A stretch of 64,000 bases of DNA from Semisulcospira habei (lineage: Eukaryota > Mollusca > Gastropoda > Semisulcospiridae). The stretch covers positions 211,527,507 to 211,591,506 of the forward strand of contig BTPG01000004.1 in NCBI GenBank assembly GCA_036245525.1, in the 5' to 3' direction. Below are positions 63,886 to 64,000 of this stretch, one piece after another. Positions within the stretch are counted from its first letter, which is position 1, and each line of letters begins with the position of its first letter. The position numbers and the translations under genes were made by a program. The notes beneath the pieces were generated by a model. That model saw only the letters and a program-made list of their open reading frames with translations. It had not been told where the DNA came from and made no database searches.

Positions 63886-64000
63886 TTAACCCATTTAGCT
63901 CTGACGCCCTACAACAAGAGGGACTGACCATGATAATTCAAGGGTAGAGCCAGATTAGCTTGGCGCCTTCAGGCGCCAAGCTAATTTGGCACTACCCTTG
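63886..64000. mobile_element. TTAA hairpin element, family A (AATTC subtype), cut by window end
   Basis: TTAACCCATTTAGCTCTGAC...AATTCAAGGGTAGAGCCAGA / TTTGGCACTACCCTTG. It starts 23 bases upstream (gene sense) of the BRCA2 exon acceptor. Confidence 0.85.

Overview
This is eukaryotic nuclear DNA: genes with GT-AG introns and single exons of roughly 75 to 300 bases (one terminal exon is about 820), set in a very high density of transposable elements. Element content (RTE, L2-like and DIRS retrotransposons, hAT-, Mutator- and piggyBac-like DNA elements, a tRNA-derived SINE, many short hairpin elements) and the look of the proteins suggest a mollusc, probably a marine gastropod. That taxonomic placement is inference.

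Three host genes can be followed. (1) A minus-strand single-pass membrane protein with a long Gln/Gly-repeat tail has exons at 14605-14922 and 10110-10930; its ectodomain exons were not found. (2) A plus-strand cytochrome P450 runs from 29021 to 42085. Nine exons are clear, but the exons for the I-helix and the K-helix ExxR are missing from a stretch that holds an abnormal C-rich tract (about 38540-40010). (3) A minus-strand BRCA2 homologue runs from 63861 (its 5' part lies beyond the window) to 45049. Seven exons cover the end of OB2, all of OB3, and a C-terminal tail that ends just after a motif like the human TR2 RAD51-binding site. P450 and BRCA2 converge tail to tail.

Layout: 1-620 tandemly duplicated C2H2 zinc-finger exon; 1330-4600 two broken transposon-derived genes (hAT-like); 5000-8700 L2, Mutator-like and DDE-like relics; 10100-15000 membrane protein gene, with a ~125-140 bp tandem-repeat composite element (11676-14352) in its intron carrying an 863 bp DNA element and a twin-primed RTE copy; 17026-20204 an intact RTE retrotransposon with a 1001-residue ORF; 20640-27080 two more composite repeats, one carrying a second RTE element with a single nonsense codon; 29000-42100 P450; 45000-63900 BRCA2 with two DIRS elements, an L2 LINE and a piggyBac relic in its introns.

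The most unusual pattern is a swarm of more than 30 short elements ending in TTAAC..GTTAA with near-perfect central hairpins. They fall into at least five sequence families (A, B, C, D, F). A further foldback family (E) lacks TTAA ends. The TTAA families look like piggyBac-type non-autonomous elements. Their hairpin arms co-vary from copy to copy, they sit within a few tens of bases of many splice sites, and they are nested in and beside each other.
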